Origin: Microbacterium sp. AK031
GTDB lineage: Bacteria > Actinomycetota > Actinomycetes > Actinomycetales > Microbacteriaceae
Assembly (NCBI RefSeq): GCF_024807145.1
Contig: NZ_JANUCA010000006.1
Span: forward strand, 1-64,000
Direction: 5' to 3'
Length of the DNA stretch: 64,000 nt
Shown here: positions 7,651 through 19,564 of the stretch, one piece after another
Numbering within the stretch: the stretch's first letter is position 1
Layout of the letters: every line of letters begins with the position of its first letter
Notes under the pieces: generated by a model
Database searches by the model: none
The model's input: only the letters and a program-made list of their open reading frames with translations
What the model was told of the DNA's origin: nothing
Program-made: the position numbers and the translations under genes

Positions 7651-8448
7651 ATGGTCGCCAGCGCACCCCCGGAACCTCACGCTGATCCCCATGATCTCAG
7701 CACTGTCGCGTCAGGTGCCCGCTCGGACGAGACCGCGCTGGCCTACGCCGTGCGGGAACTGGAAGAGTTGATCGTCGGCCAAGCCGAGGCAGGCGATCAG
7801 CTGCCGGCAGAGGCGTCACTGGCGGAGTCGCTCGGCGTCAGCCGCCTCACGGTCCGCGAGGCACTCAAGGTCCTGGCCGGCCAGGGCCTCGTCGAGCTCA
7901 GCCGCGGCCGGCGCCCCACCGTCCGTCAACCCGACAGCAGCGTTATGTCGCGGTTCTTGAGCGTCGCCATCCGACGCGACTCACGTTCTGTGCTCGAGCT
8001 TCTCAACGTCCGTCGCTCACTTGAGGTGCTCTCGGCTTCCGAGGCGGCGAAGCACGCCGGCAGAGCGGCGGTGAGCGCGATGAGTTCGGCACTCGACGAG
8101 ATGCAGCGCTCCGCGGACGAACTCGACGGATCACCCGCGAGCATTGCTCGATACAACATGGCTGATGTCGACTTTCACGAAGCTCTGGCTCTGGCCAGCG
8201 GCAATCGCATGCTCTCTCTGCTTCTCGAGAGCCTCGCTTCCTCGCTGCACCACAGCTTCACGCAGAGCTTCCACGGCTTTATAGCGGCAGGCGGAGATGT
8301 CCAGGATGCCGTGGAAGAGCACCGCCACATTTTCGAGCTTGTCTCTGCTGGCGATAGCGCCGGCGCGGAGAAGGCTATGAAACGGCATCTCGAACGCACC
8401 GCTCGCGACCTGCAGCTCACGCTGAACGGGTCCGGGCCCGCGAAGTAG
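7651..8448 (+). CDS. FadR/GntR-family regulator
   Basis: This 265-residue regulator has a winged helix (PAEASLAESLGVSRLTVREAL, then GQGLVELSRGRRPTV) and an all-helical FCD effector domain with metal ligands in the VDFHEALALASGN region and EEHRHIF. The first in-frame ATG would overlap the dehydratase stop. I use the ATG at 7651, about 14 bases after GGGAGG, although the site spacing is long. It probably senses a sugar acid of the galactonate type and may bind the TATCNGATA boxes at 6347, 6412 and 53480. A truncated relative is found at 19214-19564. Confidence 0.88.
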   Translation: MVASAPPEPHADPHDLSTVASGARSDETALAYAVRELEELIVGQAEAGDQLPAEASLAESLGVSRLTVREALKVLAGQGLVELSRGRRPTVRQPDSSVMSRFLSVAIRRDSRSVLELLNVRRSLEVLSASEAAKHAGRAAVSAMSSALDEMQRSADELDGSPASIARYNMADVDFHEALALASGNRMLSLLLESLASSLHHSFTQSFHGFIAAGGDVQDAVEEHRHIFELVSAGDSAGAEKAMKRHLERTARDLQLTLNGSGPAK

Positions 8449-8480
8449 CTTCCCACACACCTCAGCCCGCTTGACGCTGA

Positions 8481-11534
<3,054 letters not shown>

Positions 11535-11538
11535 CAGT

Positions 11539-11571
11539 CGGGGCCCTGGCGCACCCGCGTCCGGGGCCCCG
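11539..11571. terminator. hairpin between convergent genes
   Basis: CGGGGCCC (11539-11546) pairs with GGGCCCCG (11564-11571) around a 17-base loop. It lies between the stop of the GH2 gene (+) and the end of the aldo/keto reductase (-), and so could end transcription from both sides. No T-run is evident. Confidence 0.55.
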
Positions 11572-11579
11572 GGCGCACG

Positions 11580-12566
11580 TCAATCGTCGGGCTCGCCGTC
11601 GTCGAGGTTCGTCGGCGCGGGTCCGAGAGCATCCAGTTCGTCCCACACCGCATCCGGGATCGGCGTGGCTGCGAGCTCGTCGAGTTGGGCGAGACGCGCT
11701 GTCGATGACGCGCTCACCACGGTCGAGTCGATGAGCGGTGCGCGGAGCGAGAAGGCCAGCGCGACGGCCTTGAGGTCGACGCGATAGCTCCTGCACACGT
11801 CTTCGGCCCGTGCCACCCAGGCGCGCAGCTGCGCGGTGGTGTCGCTGTATCCGTATCGCGCACCGGAGCCGGAGCCTTTCGCCAGCAGACCCGCGCCGAA
11901 AGGAGCCGCGTTAAACACGGTCATCCCCCGGGATCTGGCGTCGGCGAACAAGGCGCGTGCGGACTGGTCGACGATCGTGTACCGGTTGTGCACGAGAACT
12001 GCGTCGAACAAGCCGGTTTCGACGAAAGGTCGAACCATGGAAATCGGCCCCGCCGCGATTCCAATCGCGTCGACCGCCCCGGCCTCGCGGAGCTCTATCA
12101 TCCCCGCGATCGCTCCGTCGCGCCCCGACGCCTGGTCGAAGGTGATGGTGAAGGGATCGTGAAGGTGCAGCAGCGAGACGCGATCGACCCCCAGTCTTGC
12201 GAGGCTCTCGTCGTAGGACCTCAGCACCCGATCGCGGTCGAACACCCCGGAGTCCAGGTCACGGTCGACCTTGGTCACCACCGGTGCAGGGCCGGTCACT
12301 CCCGAATGGCGCAGTGCGATCCCGATGACTTCTTCCGAGCGGCCACCGTCGTACTCGTTCGCGGTGTCGATGAGCGCATGGGGGCTCTCGATCATGGCGA
12401 CGGCGAGGTCAATCGCGACGTCGCGCTCCACGGTCCCCGCGAACGCCGCACGTCCTAGACCAGATGCCCCCAACGTCATGAGGGACGGCGAGGGGGTTGG
12501 CACCGGTCGGGCGGGGGAGGGCGTCGGCAGACGGCGCGTCGACCGCGCCGCGGGTTCCGGGCTCAC
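11580..12566 (-). CDS. aldo/keto reductase, L-fucose/L-galactose 1-dehydrogenase-like
   Basis: This 328-residue AKR has the conserved Asp-Tyr pair in IDTANEYDGGRSEEVIG, the Lys in VVTKVDRD, the His in LLHLHDPF, and the cofactor end AFSLRAPLIDSTVVSAS. The family includes D-threo-aldose (L-fucose, L-galactose) 1-dehydrogenases. I chose the GTG at 12566 because it overlaps the lactonase stop as GTGA and keeps the first strand. The internal ATG at 12479 would cut it. With the preceding SMP-30 lactonase and SDR it makes an aldose oxidation set. The second AKR at 48229-49194 is a distant paralog. Confidence 0.78.
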   Translation of the reverse strand: MSPEPAARSTRRLPTPSPARPVPTPSPSLMTLGASGLGRAAFAGTVERDVAIDLAVAMIESPHALIDTANEYDGGRSEEVIGIALRHSGVTGPAPVVTKVDRDLDSGVFDRDRVLRSYDESLARLGVDRVSLLHLHDPFTITFDQASGRDGAIAGMIELREAGAVDAIGIAAGPISMVRPFVETGLFDAVLVHNRYTIVDQSARALFADARSRGMTVFNAAPFGAGLLAKGSGSGARYGYSDTTAQLRAWVARAEDVCRSYRVDLKAVALAFSLRAPLIDSTVVSASSTARLAQLDELAATPIPDAVWDELDALGPAPTNLDDGEPDD

Positions 12567-13456
12567 AGCGTCACCGGAGCCCACGCGACCACCGGGAGGC
12601 CGCGGACGCCTGGGTCGAGGAGGAACACCCCACCGTCTTGCGCTTGCGGTTCCGCAAGGTCGACGGTTGCCGAGGTGACCAGCAGGCGGTCTCGCTCGGG
12701 TCCCACGAACGCGACCGACGACACGTGTCTCGCGGGGAGCGTGCGGGTCTCGCGGACGCTCCCGTCGGGACGGTACCGGCGCACGGCAGCGCCGCCCCAG
12801 ACCGCGACCCAGATGTCGCCCCCGGCGTCGACGGCGATCCCGTCCGGGTAACCGTCTGTCACATCGAACGAGCCGCGCACGGATACACCGTGCCCGTCGT
12901 CGTCGAGGATGTCGACGCGGTTGCGCAACGTATCGACGTGGTACATCGTGCTCCCGTCCTCGGAGAAGGCTATTCCGTTGGAGAGGCTGAGACCCACGCG
13001 AAGCGTGCAAAGCCTCCCCGCCTCGTCGAGGCGGAAGAGGGACTCGTCCGCGCGGGCACCGTCGCCGCTCAGCGTACCGAGCACGAGGCGCCCACGAGGG
13101 TCGCATGTCGCGTCGTTGAAGCGACGCCCTTCCGCCAGAGGCACAACCCGCTCTCCCTGGACGACACCCCCGGCGTCGACATGGACGAGTCGATCAGACT
13201 CCACCACCAGCATCCCCCCGTCTTCGGAGGGAAGGATCGCGCACACTTTCCGGTCGGACTCCCACGCGAGCGTCGGGTTCAGGGCGGGCCATGTGGCCGC
13301 CCAGACCTGGCGGCCGTCGATATCGACCCAGAGCGCTCGGTCCCGAATCGGCTCCCAGACCGGGCCCTCGGCGAGCACGTGCGCGTGACGCCCTACGCGT
13401 CGAACATCGTGGTCATGCGAATCGTGGTCATGCAAAGCGAGCCCCCAATCCGCCAT
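12563..13456 (-). CDS. SMP-30/gluconolactonase family sugar lactonase
   Basis: This six-bladed beta-propeller lactonase of about 297 residues opens sugar lactones to aldonates. The metal ligands are visible as Glu in LAEGPVWEP, Asn in LSLSNGIAFSEDG and Asp in DGYPDGIAVDAGGD. It is intact, unlike its relative at 1063-1566. The start is uncertain. An ATG at 13456 lies inside the SDR tail, while a TTG at 13435 (TTGCATGA) overlaps the SDR stop more typically. The leader repeats HDHDS-HDHDV, encoded by a 15-bp direct repeat near 13405-13434. Context suggests a galactono- or related lactone. Confidence 0.85.
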   Translation of the reverse strand: MADWGLALHDHDSHDHDVRRVGRHAHVLAEGPVWEPIRDRALWVDIDGRQVWAATWPALNPTLAWESDRKVCAILPSEDGGMLVVESDRLVHVDAGGVVQGERVVPLAEGRRFNDATCDPRGRLVLGTLSGDGARADESLFRLDEAGRLCTLRVGLSLSNGIAFSEDGSTMYHVDTLRNRVDILDDDGHGVSVRGSFDVTDGYPDGIAVDAGGDIWVAVWGGAAVRRYRPDGSVRETRTLPARHVSSVAFVGPERDRLLVTSATVDLAEPQAQDGGVFLLDPGVRGLPVVAWAPVTL

Positions 13457-14225
13457 CGACGATCCAGGTTGCACCCGTCACGAACGACGCGCGGTCGCTC
13501 GCGATGAACGACACCGCGTCGGCGACCTCGGCAGGGGAGGCCGTTCGTCTCAGCGCGTGCGTCGCGTCGATACGCGCGACCTCGTCCGGTCCGATGCGTT
13601 CGAAGTGCTGCTCGACCCGCTCACTGCGCGTCCACCCCGGGATCACGGTGTTGACACGGATGCCGGCCGGACCATAGTCCAGAGCGAGGCTTCGACCCAT
13701 CGCCTCCACTCCGGCTTTGCTGACGCCGTAGGGGAAAGCTCCCTCGACGGTCATCCGACCGTGCAGCGATCCGATGTTGACGATGGCGCCGTGTCCGGCC
13801 GCGGTCATCGTCGGGAGGACCTCCCGTGCAGCCAGCCACACGGACTTCACGTTGAGCCCCATGACCGCGTCCCACGTTTGTGGGGACATCTCGACCGCAT
13901 CGTGGCCGGCGTCCATGCTGGCACTGGTGACGAGGATGTCCACGCGGCCGCTGTCGCGAACGGCTTCCGCGACGACAGCGGATAGGGCCGACGAATCCGT
14001 CACGTCTGCGTTGACGAATCGGATGCGATCCGGTGCGATAGCGGCGAGCGCCCGTCCGGCATCCCCGTCGATGTCCACCGCCCACACGAGGGCACCGTCG
14101 GCGACCAGTTGGCGCGCGACCGCGGCGCCGATGCCCTGAGCGGCGCCGGTGACGATCGCGGTCTTGTGCTCGTGCAACGGGGTAGCGCCGATCCGATTCG
14201 GTTGTGCCGGTGATGCGACGCTCAT
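13428..14225 (-). CDS. SDR-family sugar dehydrogenase (paralog of 1577-2368)
   Basis: This 265-residue SDR has TGAAQGIG, the catalytic Ser in NIGSLHGRM, YGVSK (YxxxK), GWTRSERV and the C-terminal GGLGARFA. The normal NNAG tetrad Asn region reads TSASMDAG, a deviation from family consensus. It overlaps the sulfatase stop by ATGA and the following lactonase by a few bases. It is probably an NAD(P)-dependent aldose 1-dehydrogenase that feeds the lactonase. The close relative at 1577-2368 has the same partner order, which indicates duplication of an SDR-lactonase pair. Confidence 0.78.
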   Translation of the reverse strand: MSVASPAQPNRIGATPLHEHKTAIVTGAAQGIGAAVARQLVADGALVWAVDIDGDAGRALAAIAPDRIRFVNADVTDSSALSAVVAEAVRDSGRVDILVTSASMDAGHDAVEMSPQTWDAVMGLNVKSVWLAAREVLPTMTAAGHGAIVNIGSLHGRMTVEGAFPYGVSKAGVEAMGRSLALDYGPAGIRVNTVIPGWTRSERVEQHFERIGPDEVARIDATHALRRTASPAEVADAVSFIASDRASFVTGATWIVDGGLGARFA

Positions 14226-15670
14226 GTGGCAACCTCCATGATCCGGGCGAACTCGTCGACGAGGGACCGGAGTGTGTCGGGGTGTGCGGATGCGAGGTCG
14301 TGGTCCTGGTGAGGATCCTCTCGCAGGTTGTAGAGCCGGTGGCGGTCAGCGTTTCCCGTCTCTATCCCCTTCGCGGGCAACCGCTCCGGTCCGGCGTGCG
14401 GGGGGATCATCGCCCATTCGCCCCGCCGGAACGCAGTCCGATGGATGGCTTCGACCACGAGTGACTCCCGACCGATTTCGGTGTCGCCGAGGAGTGCCGC
14501 CAGATGGTTCTCGGAGTCGGCGGTCGGCACATCGGCGCCGACCAGAGCCGCAATCGACGCGAGAAGGTCCATCTGGCAGATCAGCGCATTACTCGTTCCC
14601 GGCGCCACGCGAGCCGGCCAGTGCACGATGAAGGGCACCCGTGTACCCGCGTCGAACAGGCTGTACTTGCCTCCGCGCAGGGGGCCGGCTGGACGGTGGT
14701 CGCCCACACGCTCGACGGCGTCGTCTTGGTACCCGTCGTCGAGGACCGGCCCATTGTCGCTCGAGAACACGATCAAGGTGCTGTCTAGCACCCCCGCCGT
14801 TTCGAGCTCGTCGAGGATCTCGCCGACACACCAATCCGCCTCGGCGATCGCGTCCCCGCGGGGCCCCATGTCGGTGGCACCGACAAATCGCGCACTCGGC
14901 GTGCGTGGGACGTGGGGTTGGTGGAGCGCGAGATAGAGGAAGAAGGGCTTCTGCTCCTCGCCCGACTCCCGCGAACGGCGGACGAAATCCCTCGCTCGCT
15001 CGATGAGGTGTTCAGCCATGTCCTCATCGGTCCACCGCGCCGCCTGCCCCCCGCGCATGTATCCGATGCGTCCGATCCCGTTTACGATCGCGTTATCGTG
15101 CCCGTGAGACGATGCCAGCCGAAGCAGCTCCGGATGCTCGGCGGCGACAGGCTCCCCCGGGAACGGATGCTCGTACGAGACCTCGATGGGATCCTCAGGA
15201 TCGAGGCCAACGACCGAGCGGTCCTCGATGTACACCGTCGGGACGCGGTCCTGGGTCGCCGCGATGATGTAGCTCTCCTCGAAGCCGACGTCGAGGGGGC
15301 AAGGCCGGATCGGACGGTTCCAATCGACGCCGCCGTGACCGAGACCAAGGTGCCACTTGCCGACGATCCCCGTCCGGTAGCCGCGTGCGACCAGCATGCT
15401 CGGCAACGTCATCTGATCTTCTTCGATGATCATGGCGGCGTCGCCGGTAAGGATCTCCGCCCCCGACTTGCGCCACGGGTACTCCCCGGTCAGCAACGCG
15501 TATCGGCTCGGTGTACAGGTCGCAGATGTCGCGTATCCATCCGTGAAGCGCAGCCCGCCGGACGCGAGTCGGTCTATGTTCGGCGTCTCGACCGCGGAGG
15601 CGCCGTATGCCCCGACGTCGCCGTAGCCGAGGTCGTCCATGTAGATGATGACGATGTTGGGTCGAGTCAT
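14222..15670 (-). CDS. type I (formylglycine) sulfatase, cytoplasmic
   Basis: This 482-residue S1-family sulfatase starts MTRPNIVIIYMDDLGYGD (metal Asp-Asp). It carries the activation motif CTPSRYALLTG, whose Cys must be converted to formylglycine, then GKWHLG and SSDNGP, the second metal site. The ATG at 15670 is preceded by AAGGAGGGG, and no signal peptide precedes the fold, so it should act on imported oligosaccharides in the cytoplasm. No formylglycine-generating enzyme is in the window. It heads a four-gene operon with SDR, lactonase and AKR, and is divergent from the Zn-dehydrogenase operon. The exact sulfate position removed cannot be told. Confidence 0.92.
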   Translation of the reverse strand: MTRPNIVIIYMDDLGYGDVGAYGASAVETPNIDRLASGGLRFTDGYATSATCTPSRYALLTGEYPWRKSGAEILTGDAAMIIEEDQMTLPSMLVARGYRTGIVGKWHLGLGHGGVDWNRPIRPCPLDVGFEESYIIAATQDRVPTVYIEDRSVVGLDPEDPIEVSYEHPFPGEPVAAEHPELLRLASSHGHDNAIVNGIGRIGYMRGGQAARWTDEDMAEHLIERARDFVRRSRESGEEQKPFFLYLALHQPHVPRTPSARFVGATDMGPRGDAIAEADWCVGEILDELETAGVLDSTLIVFSSDNGPVLDDGYQDDAVERVGDHRPAGPLRGGKYSLFDAGTRVPFIVHWPARVAPGTSNALICQMDLLASIAALVGADVPTADSENHLAALLGDTEIGRESLVVEAIHRTAFRRGEWAMIPPHAGPERLPAKGIETGNADRHRLYNLREDPHQDHDLASAHPDTLRSLVDEFARIMEVAT

Positions 15671-15800
15671 CGGTCCCCTCCTTGCGCATCCATGAGCAAA
15701 TTCATCTAACCTATTTATAGCAGTCGACCGCTCGGCCACGCGCCGCAGCCCGACCCTGCACGTGCGCTGTCCTCTCGACAGCGTTGCCAATCTACTATGA

Positions 15801-15810
15801 AAAACCGGTT
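15801..15810. promoter_or_regulatory. LacI-type box AAAACCGGTT (site 2 of 5)
   Basis: The box sits in the 178-bp gap between the divergent sulfatase and Zn-dehydrogenase operons. Its flanks TGAAAAACCGGTTCCCTGAT are nearly the same as those at 63264 and, in reverse complement, 62022. It is therefore a likely shared operator for the LacI encoded at 62086-63165. Confidence 0.75.
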
Positions 15811-15848
15811 CCCTGATGGGTGCATCGGTCGGAAGGATTCGAGGACGA

Positions 15849-16877
15849 ATGCGATCAGTAGCGTATATCGGCGACGGGAAGATGGCCGCGATGACAGTTG
15901 AGGCCCAGCCACCGGCCCCCGGCGAGGTTCAGGTCGCCGTTTCGCACGTCGGTTTGTGCGGCACGGACCTGCACATCTTGCACGGGGCGATGGATGCACG
16001 GGTGACGTTCCCCGCGATCATCGGCCACGAGATGAGTGGTCGCGTCGCGGCCGTCGGCGACGGCGTGAGCGGGTGGACGATCGGAGCCCCGGTGACCGTC
16101 ATGCCTCTCGATTGGTGCTCGGAGTGCCCCGCCTGCGATGCCGGCAACCAGCACATCTGTCAGAACCTCGACTTCATCGGCATCGACTCCACTGGGGCCC
16201 TACAGGAACTGTGGAACGTGCCCGCGCGCGCACTCGTCGCGCTGCCCGAGAGCCTTCCGCTCCGAGATGCTGCGCTCGTCGAACCCGTCGCGGTGGCGGT
16301 GCACGACGTCCGGCGCTCCGAACTGGCCGCGGGAGATCGCGCGGTGGTCGTCGGCGGTGGGCCGATCGGCGTGCTCATCGCCACGGTCGCCCGAGACATC
16401 GGCGCCGAGGTCCTCCTGATCGAAGTCGATGCGTCACGACGCGCTGCGGCGGAGGCGCTCGGATTCCGCACCCTGGATCCGCTCGCCGCCGACCAGGTCG
16501 CCACCGTGGAGGCGTGGACCTCGGGTGCCGGCGCAGACGTGGTGTTCGAGGTCTCGGGCTCGGCCGCCGCTGTGCTGGGGACCACGGCATTGGCGAAGGT
16601 CCGCGGCACGATCGTCGTCGTTGCGATCCACCCGGATCCGCGCCCCATCGACCTCAAGCAGGTCTTCTGGCGCGAACTGCGTCTGCTCGGTGCGCGCGTG
16701 TACCAGCGCACCGATTTCGAGCGCGCCGTCGAACTGCTCGATGGCGGGGTCATTCCCGCCGATGCCCTCATCACCGACATCGCCGCGCTCGAGGATATCC
16801 AGGACGCGTTCGCGAAGCTGGGCTCGGGGGCGATGAAGGTCCTCGTCGATGTCGCTGCCGAAGGGGCGCCCGCATGA
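15849..16877 (+). CDS. zinc-dependent alcohol dehydrogenase, probable L-KDGal 5-dehydrogenase
   Basis: This 342-residue medium-chain dehydrogenase has the catalytic zinc Cys-His sites (CGTDLH, GHEMSGRV), a structural zinc cluster (CSECPACDAGNQHICQ) and the Rossmann VVGGGPIGVLIA. This subfamily oxidises polyols and sugar acids. Its operon partners are a KduD-type SDR, a KDPG-type aldolase and a KDG kinase. In the known AHG pathway a dehydrogenase oxidises 2-keto-3-deoxy-L-galactonate at C5 and KduD reduces the product to D-KDG. This gene fits the first role by context. The ATG at 15849 follows GAGGACGA, and an operator lies upstream. Confidence 0.75.
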   Translation: MRSVAYIGDGKMAAMTVEAQPPAPGEVQVAVSHVGLCGTDLHILHGAMDARVTFPAIIGHEMSGRVAAVGDGVSGWTIGAPVTVMPLDWCSECPACDAGNQHICQNLDFIGIDSTGALQELWNVPARALVALPESLPLRDAALVEPVAVAVHDVRRSELAAGDRAVVVGGGPIGVLIATVARDIGAEVLLIEVDASRRAAAEALGFRTLDPLAADQVATVEAWTSGAGADVVFEVSGSAAAVLGTTALAKVRGTIVVVAIHPDPRPIDLKQVFWRELRLLGARVYQRTDFERAVELLDGGVIPADALITDIAALEDIQDAFAKLGSGAMKVLVDVAAEGAPA

Positions 16878-17638
16878 ACGATCTGTTCGACCTCACCGGC
16901 CGTACGGCCGTCGTCACCGGTGCCAAGCGCGGAATCGGACTGGCTATGGCCGAAGCGCTCGCGGCGGCCGGCGCCGACATCGTCGGCGTCTCCGCGACGC
17001 TTTCACCTGCGGAAAGCGAGGTGCGAAGTCGGGTGGAGGCGCACGGTCAGCGGTTCCACGGCTACGCCGTCGACTTCGCCGACCGCGGCGCGGTCCTCTC
17101 CTTCGCCGAGACCGTCGTCACCGAACACGGTCCCATCGACATCCTGGTCAACAACGCCGGGACGATACGGCGCGCGCCCGCAGCGGAGCACGCCCTGGCC
17201 GACTGGGATCACGTTCTCGACGTGAACCTGTCCAGCCAGTTCGCGCTCACGCAAGCGCTGGGCCGGGGCATGCTCGAACGCGGGCTCGGCAAGGTCATCT
17301 TCACCGCGTCGCTGCTCAGCTTCCAGGGCGGCATCACCGTTCCGGGATATGCCGCGTCCAAGTCGGGGATCGCAGGTCTGACCAAAGCCCTCGCGAACGA
17401 GTGGACCGCGCGAGGAGTCAACGTAAACGCGATCGCCCCCGGCTATATCGCCACCGACAACACCCAGGCACTGCAGGATGACCCTGACCGCTCACGAAGC
17501 ATCCTCGAACGGATCCCCGCCGGACGGTGGGGGCGTGCCGACGACCTCGGCGGCGCGACGGTGTTCCTGGCGTCCCGGGCGTCGGACTACGTCTCGGGTG
17601 TGACCCTTCCGGTCGACGGCGGGTGGCTCGGCCGATGA
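16874..17638 (+). CDS. kduD: KduD-like 2-dehydro-3-deoxy-D-gluconate 5-dehydrogenase
   Basis: This 254-residue SDR matches KduD: LTGRTAVVTGAKRGIG, NNAGTIRRAPA, the catalytic Ser in TASLLSFQGG, YAASK, NAIAPGYIATDNT and the tail LPVDGGWLGR. KduD interconverts 2,5-diketo-3-deoxygluconate and D-KDG. After the preceding Zn-dehydrogenase it would complete the C5 epimerisation of L-KDGal to D-KDG. It overlaps both neighbours as ATGA, so stoichiometric coupled translation is likely. Confidence 0.88.
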   Translation: MNDLFDLTGRTAVVTGAKRGIGLAMAEALAAAGADIVGVSATLSPAESEVRSRVEAHGQRFHGYAVDFADRGAVLSFAETVVTEHGPIDILVNNAGTIRRAPAAEHALADWDHVLDVNLSSQFALTQALGRGMLERGLGKVIFTASLLSFQGGITVPGYAASKSGIAGLTKALANEWTARGVNVNAIAPGYIATDNTQALQDDPDRSRSILERIPAGRWGRADDLGGATVFLASRASDYVSGVTLPVDGGWLGR

Positions 17639-18261
17639 ACGTCGCCCTCGACGCCTTGATCGCCGCCCGCGTCGTGCCGGTCGTCGTGCTCGACGACGCC
17701 GCCGCGGCCGAGCCGTTGGCTGACGCTCTTGTCGCGGGAGGCATCCGCGCGATCGAGATCACCATCCGAACGCCGGCCGGCCTCGATGCGCTGGCGTCGC
17801 TCGCTTCCCGGGATGACCTGATCGTCGGTGCCGGGACGGTCACTTCGCGTCGAGAGCTCGCCGATGTGCGCGCGGCGGGTGCCCGGTTCGCCGTCAGTCC
17901 GGGGTTCGACGCGGACCTTGTCTACGCCGCACGCGAAACCGACGTGCTGCCGGTGCCGGGGGTCGGAAGCGCGACGGAGGCGCAAGCGGCTCGTCGCGCC
18001 GGACTCGACCACGTGAAGGTCTTCCCAGCGGGAGCGCTCGGCGGACTGCCCTTCATTCGCGCACTGCACGGGCCGTTTCCCGAGATGCGGTTCATGCCCA
18101 GCGGCGGAGTCGACCAGACCAAGGCCGCCGAGTACCTCGCGGACCCTGCGATCTTCGCAGTCAGCGGTAGCTGGATGGTGCCGGCGGAGGCGATCCGGGA
18201 CGGGGACTTCGAGATGATCACGACGTTGGCCCGCGCGACGATGGCGGCGCTCGATGCCTGA
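17635..18261 (+). CDS. KDPG/KDPGal aldolase
   Basis: This 208-residue class I aldolase of the Eda/DgoA family has the Glu in IEITIRT, the phosphate-binding GAGTV, the Schiff-base Lys in HVKVFPAGALGG and FMPSGGV. It splits 2-keto-3-deoxy-6-phosphogluconate (or the galactonate epimer) to pyruvate and glyceraldehyde 3-phosphate. It overlaps KduD by ATGA and the kinase start by 8 bp. Both the AHG-derived D-KDG and DgoD-derived D-KDGal could end here once phosphorylated. Confidence 0.92.
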   Translation: MNVALDALIAARVVPVVVLDDAAAAEPLADALVAGGIRAIEITIRTPAGLDALASLASRDDLIVGAGTVTSRRELADVRAAGARFAVSPGFDADLVYAARETDVLPVPGVGSATEAQAARRAGLDHVKVFPAGALGGLPFIRALHGPFPEMRFMPSGGVDQTKAAEYLADPAIFAVSGSWMVPAEAIRDGDFEMITTLARATMAALDA

Positions 18262-19217
18262 GGACGCAGAGACACCCGCCATCGTGCCCATCGGCGAGAC
18301 GATGCTCCTCCTGCACAGCCAACGGGCGGAGGGGCTCGAGATGGCTGCCGCGCTCGATGTGAGCATCGGAGGCGCTGAGAGCAATGTGGCCATCGGCGCC
18401 CGACGACTCGGCGTGCCGTCCGCTTGGGTCAGTCGACTCGGCGATGACAGCGCCGGCCTGCGGATCCAGCGCGATCTGCGCGCGGAGGGCGTGACCGTGT
18501 ACGCCCGTGTCGATCCCGATCTCCCACCGGCATGATGCTGAAAGAGCGACGCAGCAGCAACGCCACGCACGTGTGGTATCACCGGGCGGGTAGCGCAGCC
18601 TCCCGTCTGACACCGGCCGACGTGCCGGACGGACTCATCGAGAGCGCCCGTGTCCTGCACCTGACGGGCATCACGCCGGCGCTGTCGACCGACGCACATG
18701 CGACGGTGCGTGCTGCCGTCGGCCGCGCCAGGGCGGCCGGTGTGCTTGTGAGTTTCGATGTGAACCACCGAGGCAGGCTGTGGTCCGCGTCGTGTGCGCG
18801 GCCCGCATACCGCGATCTCGTCACCGCCTCAGGCCTTGTGTTCGCCGGGCTGGACGAGGCCCGCTTGATCCTCGACGACGATCTCCTCGACGCCGAGGCC
18901 GCCTGTGCGGAACTGCACGGGCTCGGGGCGGCCACCGTCGTCATCAAGCTCGGTGGCGATGGAGCACTGCTCTCCGACGCGGATGGAAGGATCCACCGCG
19001 CCGCGATCCCCGTCGACGTCGTGGACACCGTGGGAGCCGGCGATGCGTTCGTGTCGGGGTTCCTCGCCGCACTGGTCACCAGGGCCGACCGGGTGCAGGC
19101 GCTTGAGGCCGGAATCCGCTCGGGTGCATTGGCGTGCACGGCGGCCGGCGACTGGGAAGGACTCCCCGCCCCGCGGACGTCGAGGCACTCTCTGCCACCG
19201 AACCCGTCTCCCGGTGA
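18254..19217 (+). pseudogene. 2-keto-3-deoxygluconate/galactonate kinase with two -1 frameshifts
   Basis: This PfkB-family KDG kinase is split into frames. The first part starts MPEDAETPAIVPIGETML and has GGAESNVAIGARRLG and WVSRLGDD. It stops after DPDLPPA, where the family reads DxxxPTGxMLKER. The second frame resumes MLKERRSSNATHVWYHR, FDVNHRGRLW and the catalytic GAGDAF. Adding one C to the CCC run at 18523-18525 restores DPDLPTGMMLKER. A second missing C near 19164-19172 moves the end from GLPAPRTS to GLPAPADVEALSATEPVSR and a stop at 19217. Two single-C losses in C-runs may be sequencing or assembly error rather than true decay. If real, the operon lacks its kinase. Confidence 0.85.
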
Positions 19218-19564
19218 AAGCTCAGCCCGCGCGTCGACGAGTCGTCCTCGAGGGACGCGGGCTGATCGACTTGGCCAAGGGCAAGCGACCGACGGCGCAC
19301 AACGCCGGCCGCGCCCGTCGCGCCGCACTCGAGGCCACGGTGTCGGAGACGGAGACGATCGAGGACAGCTTCCGGCGCAGCATGAGCGGATTCCTCGCGC
19401 AGGGGCGTGACATCCGCGATGGGGCAGCCTCGCACCGAGCGCTGTACGCCGCCGTCGCCTCGGGCGATGCGCGCGACGCCGAACGGCAGGCAGCCGCGAA
19501 CCTCGCCTCCTCCGAGCCGGCTCTCCGCGTCGGCGCTCCGATCACCGGGAACCCGTCGGCCTGA
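19214..19564 (+). pseudogene. truncated FadR/GntR regulator remnant
   Basis: A frame starting with GTG, overlapping the kinase stop, reads GRGLIDLAKGKRPTA, which is the wing of a GntR helix domain (compare GQGLVELSRGRRPTV at 7651-8448). It then jumps to EDSFRRSMSGFLAQG and GAASHRALYAAVASGDA, which is the last part of an FCD domain. The recognition helix and about 100 residues of the effector domain are missing. It cannot bind DNA as a normal FadR protein. Its presence after the kinase suggests that this operon once carried its own regulator. Confidence 0.65.
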
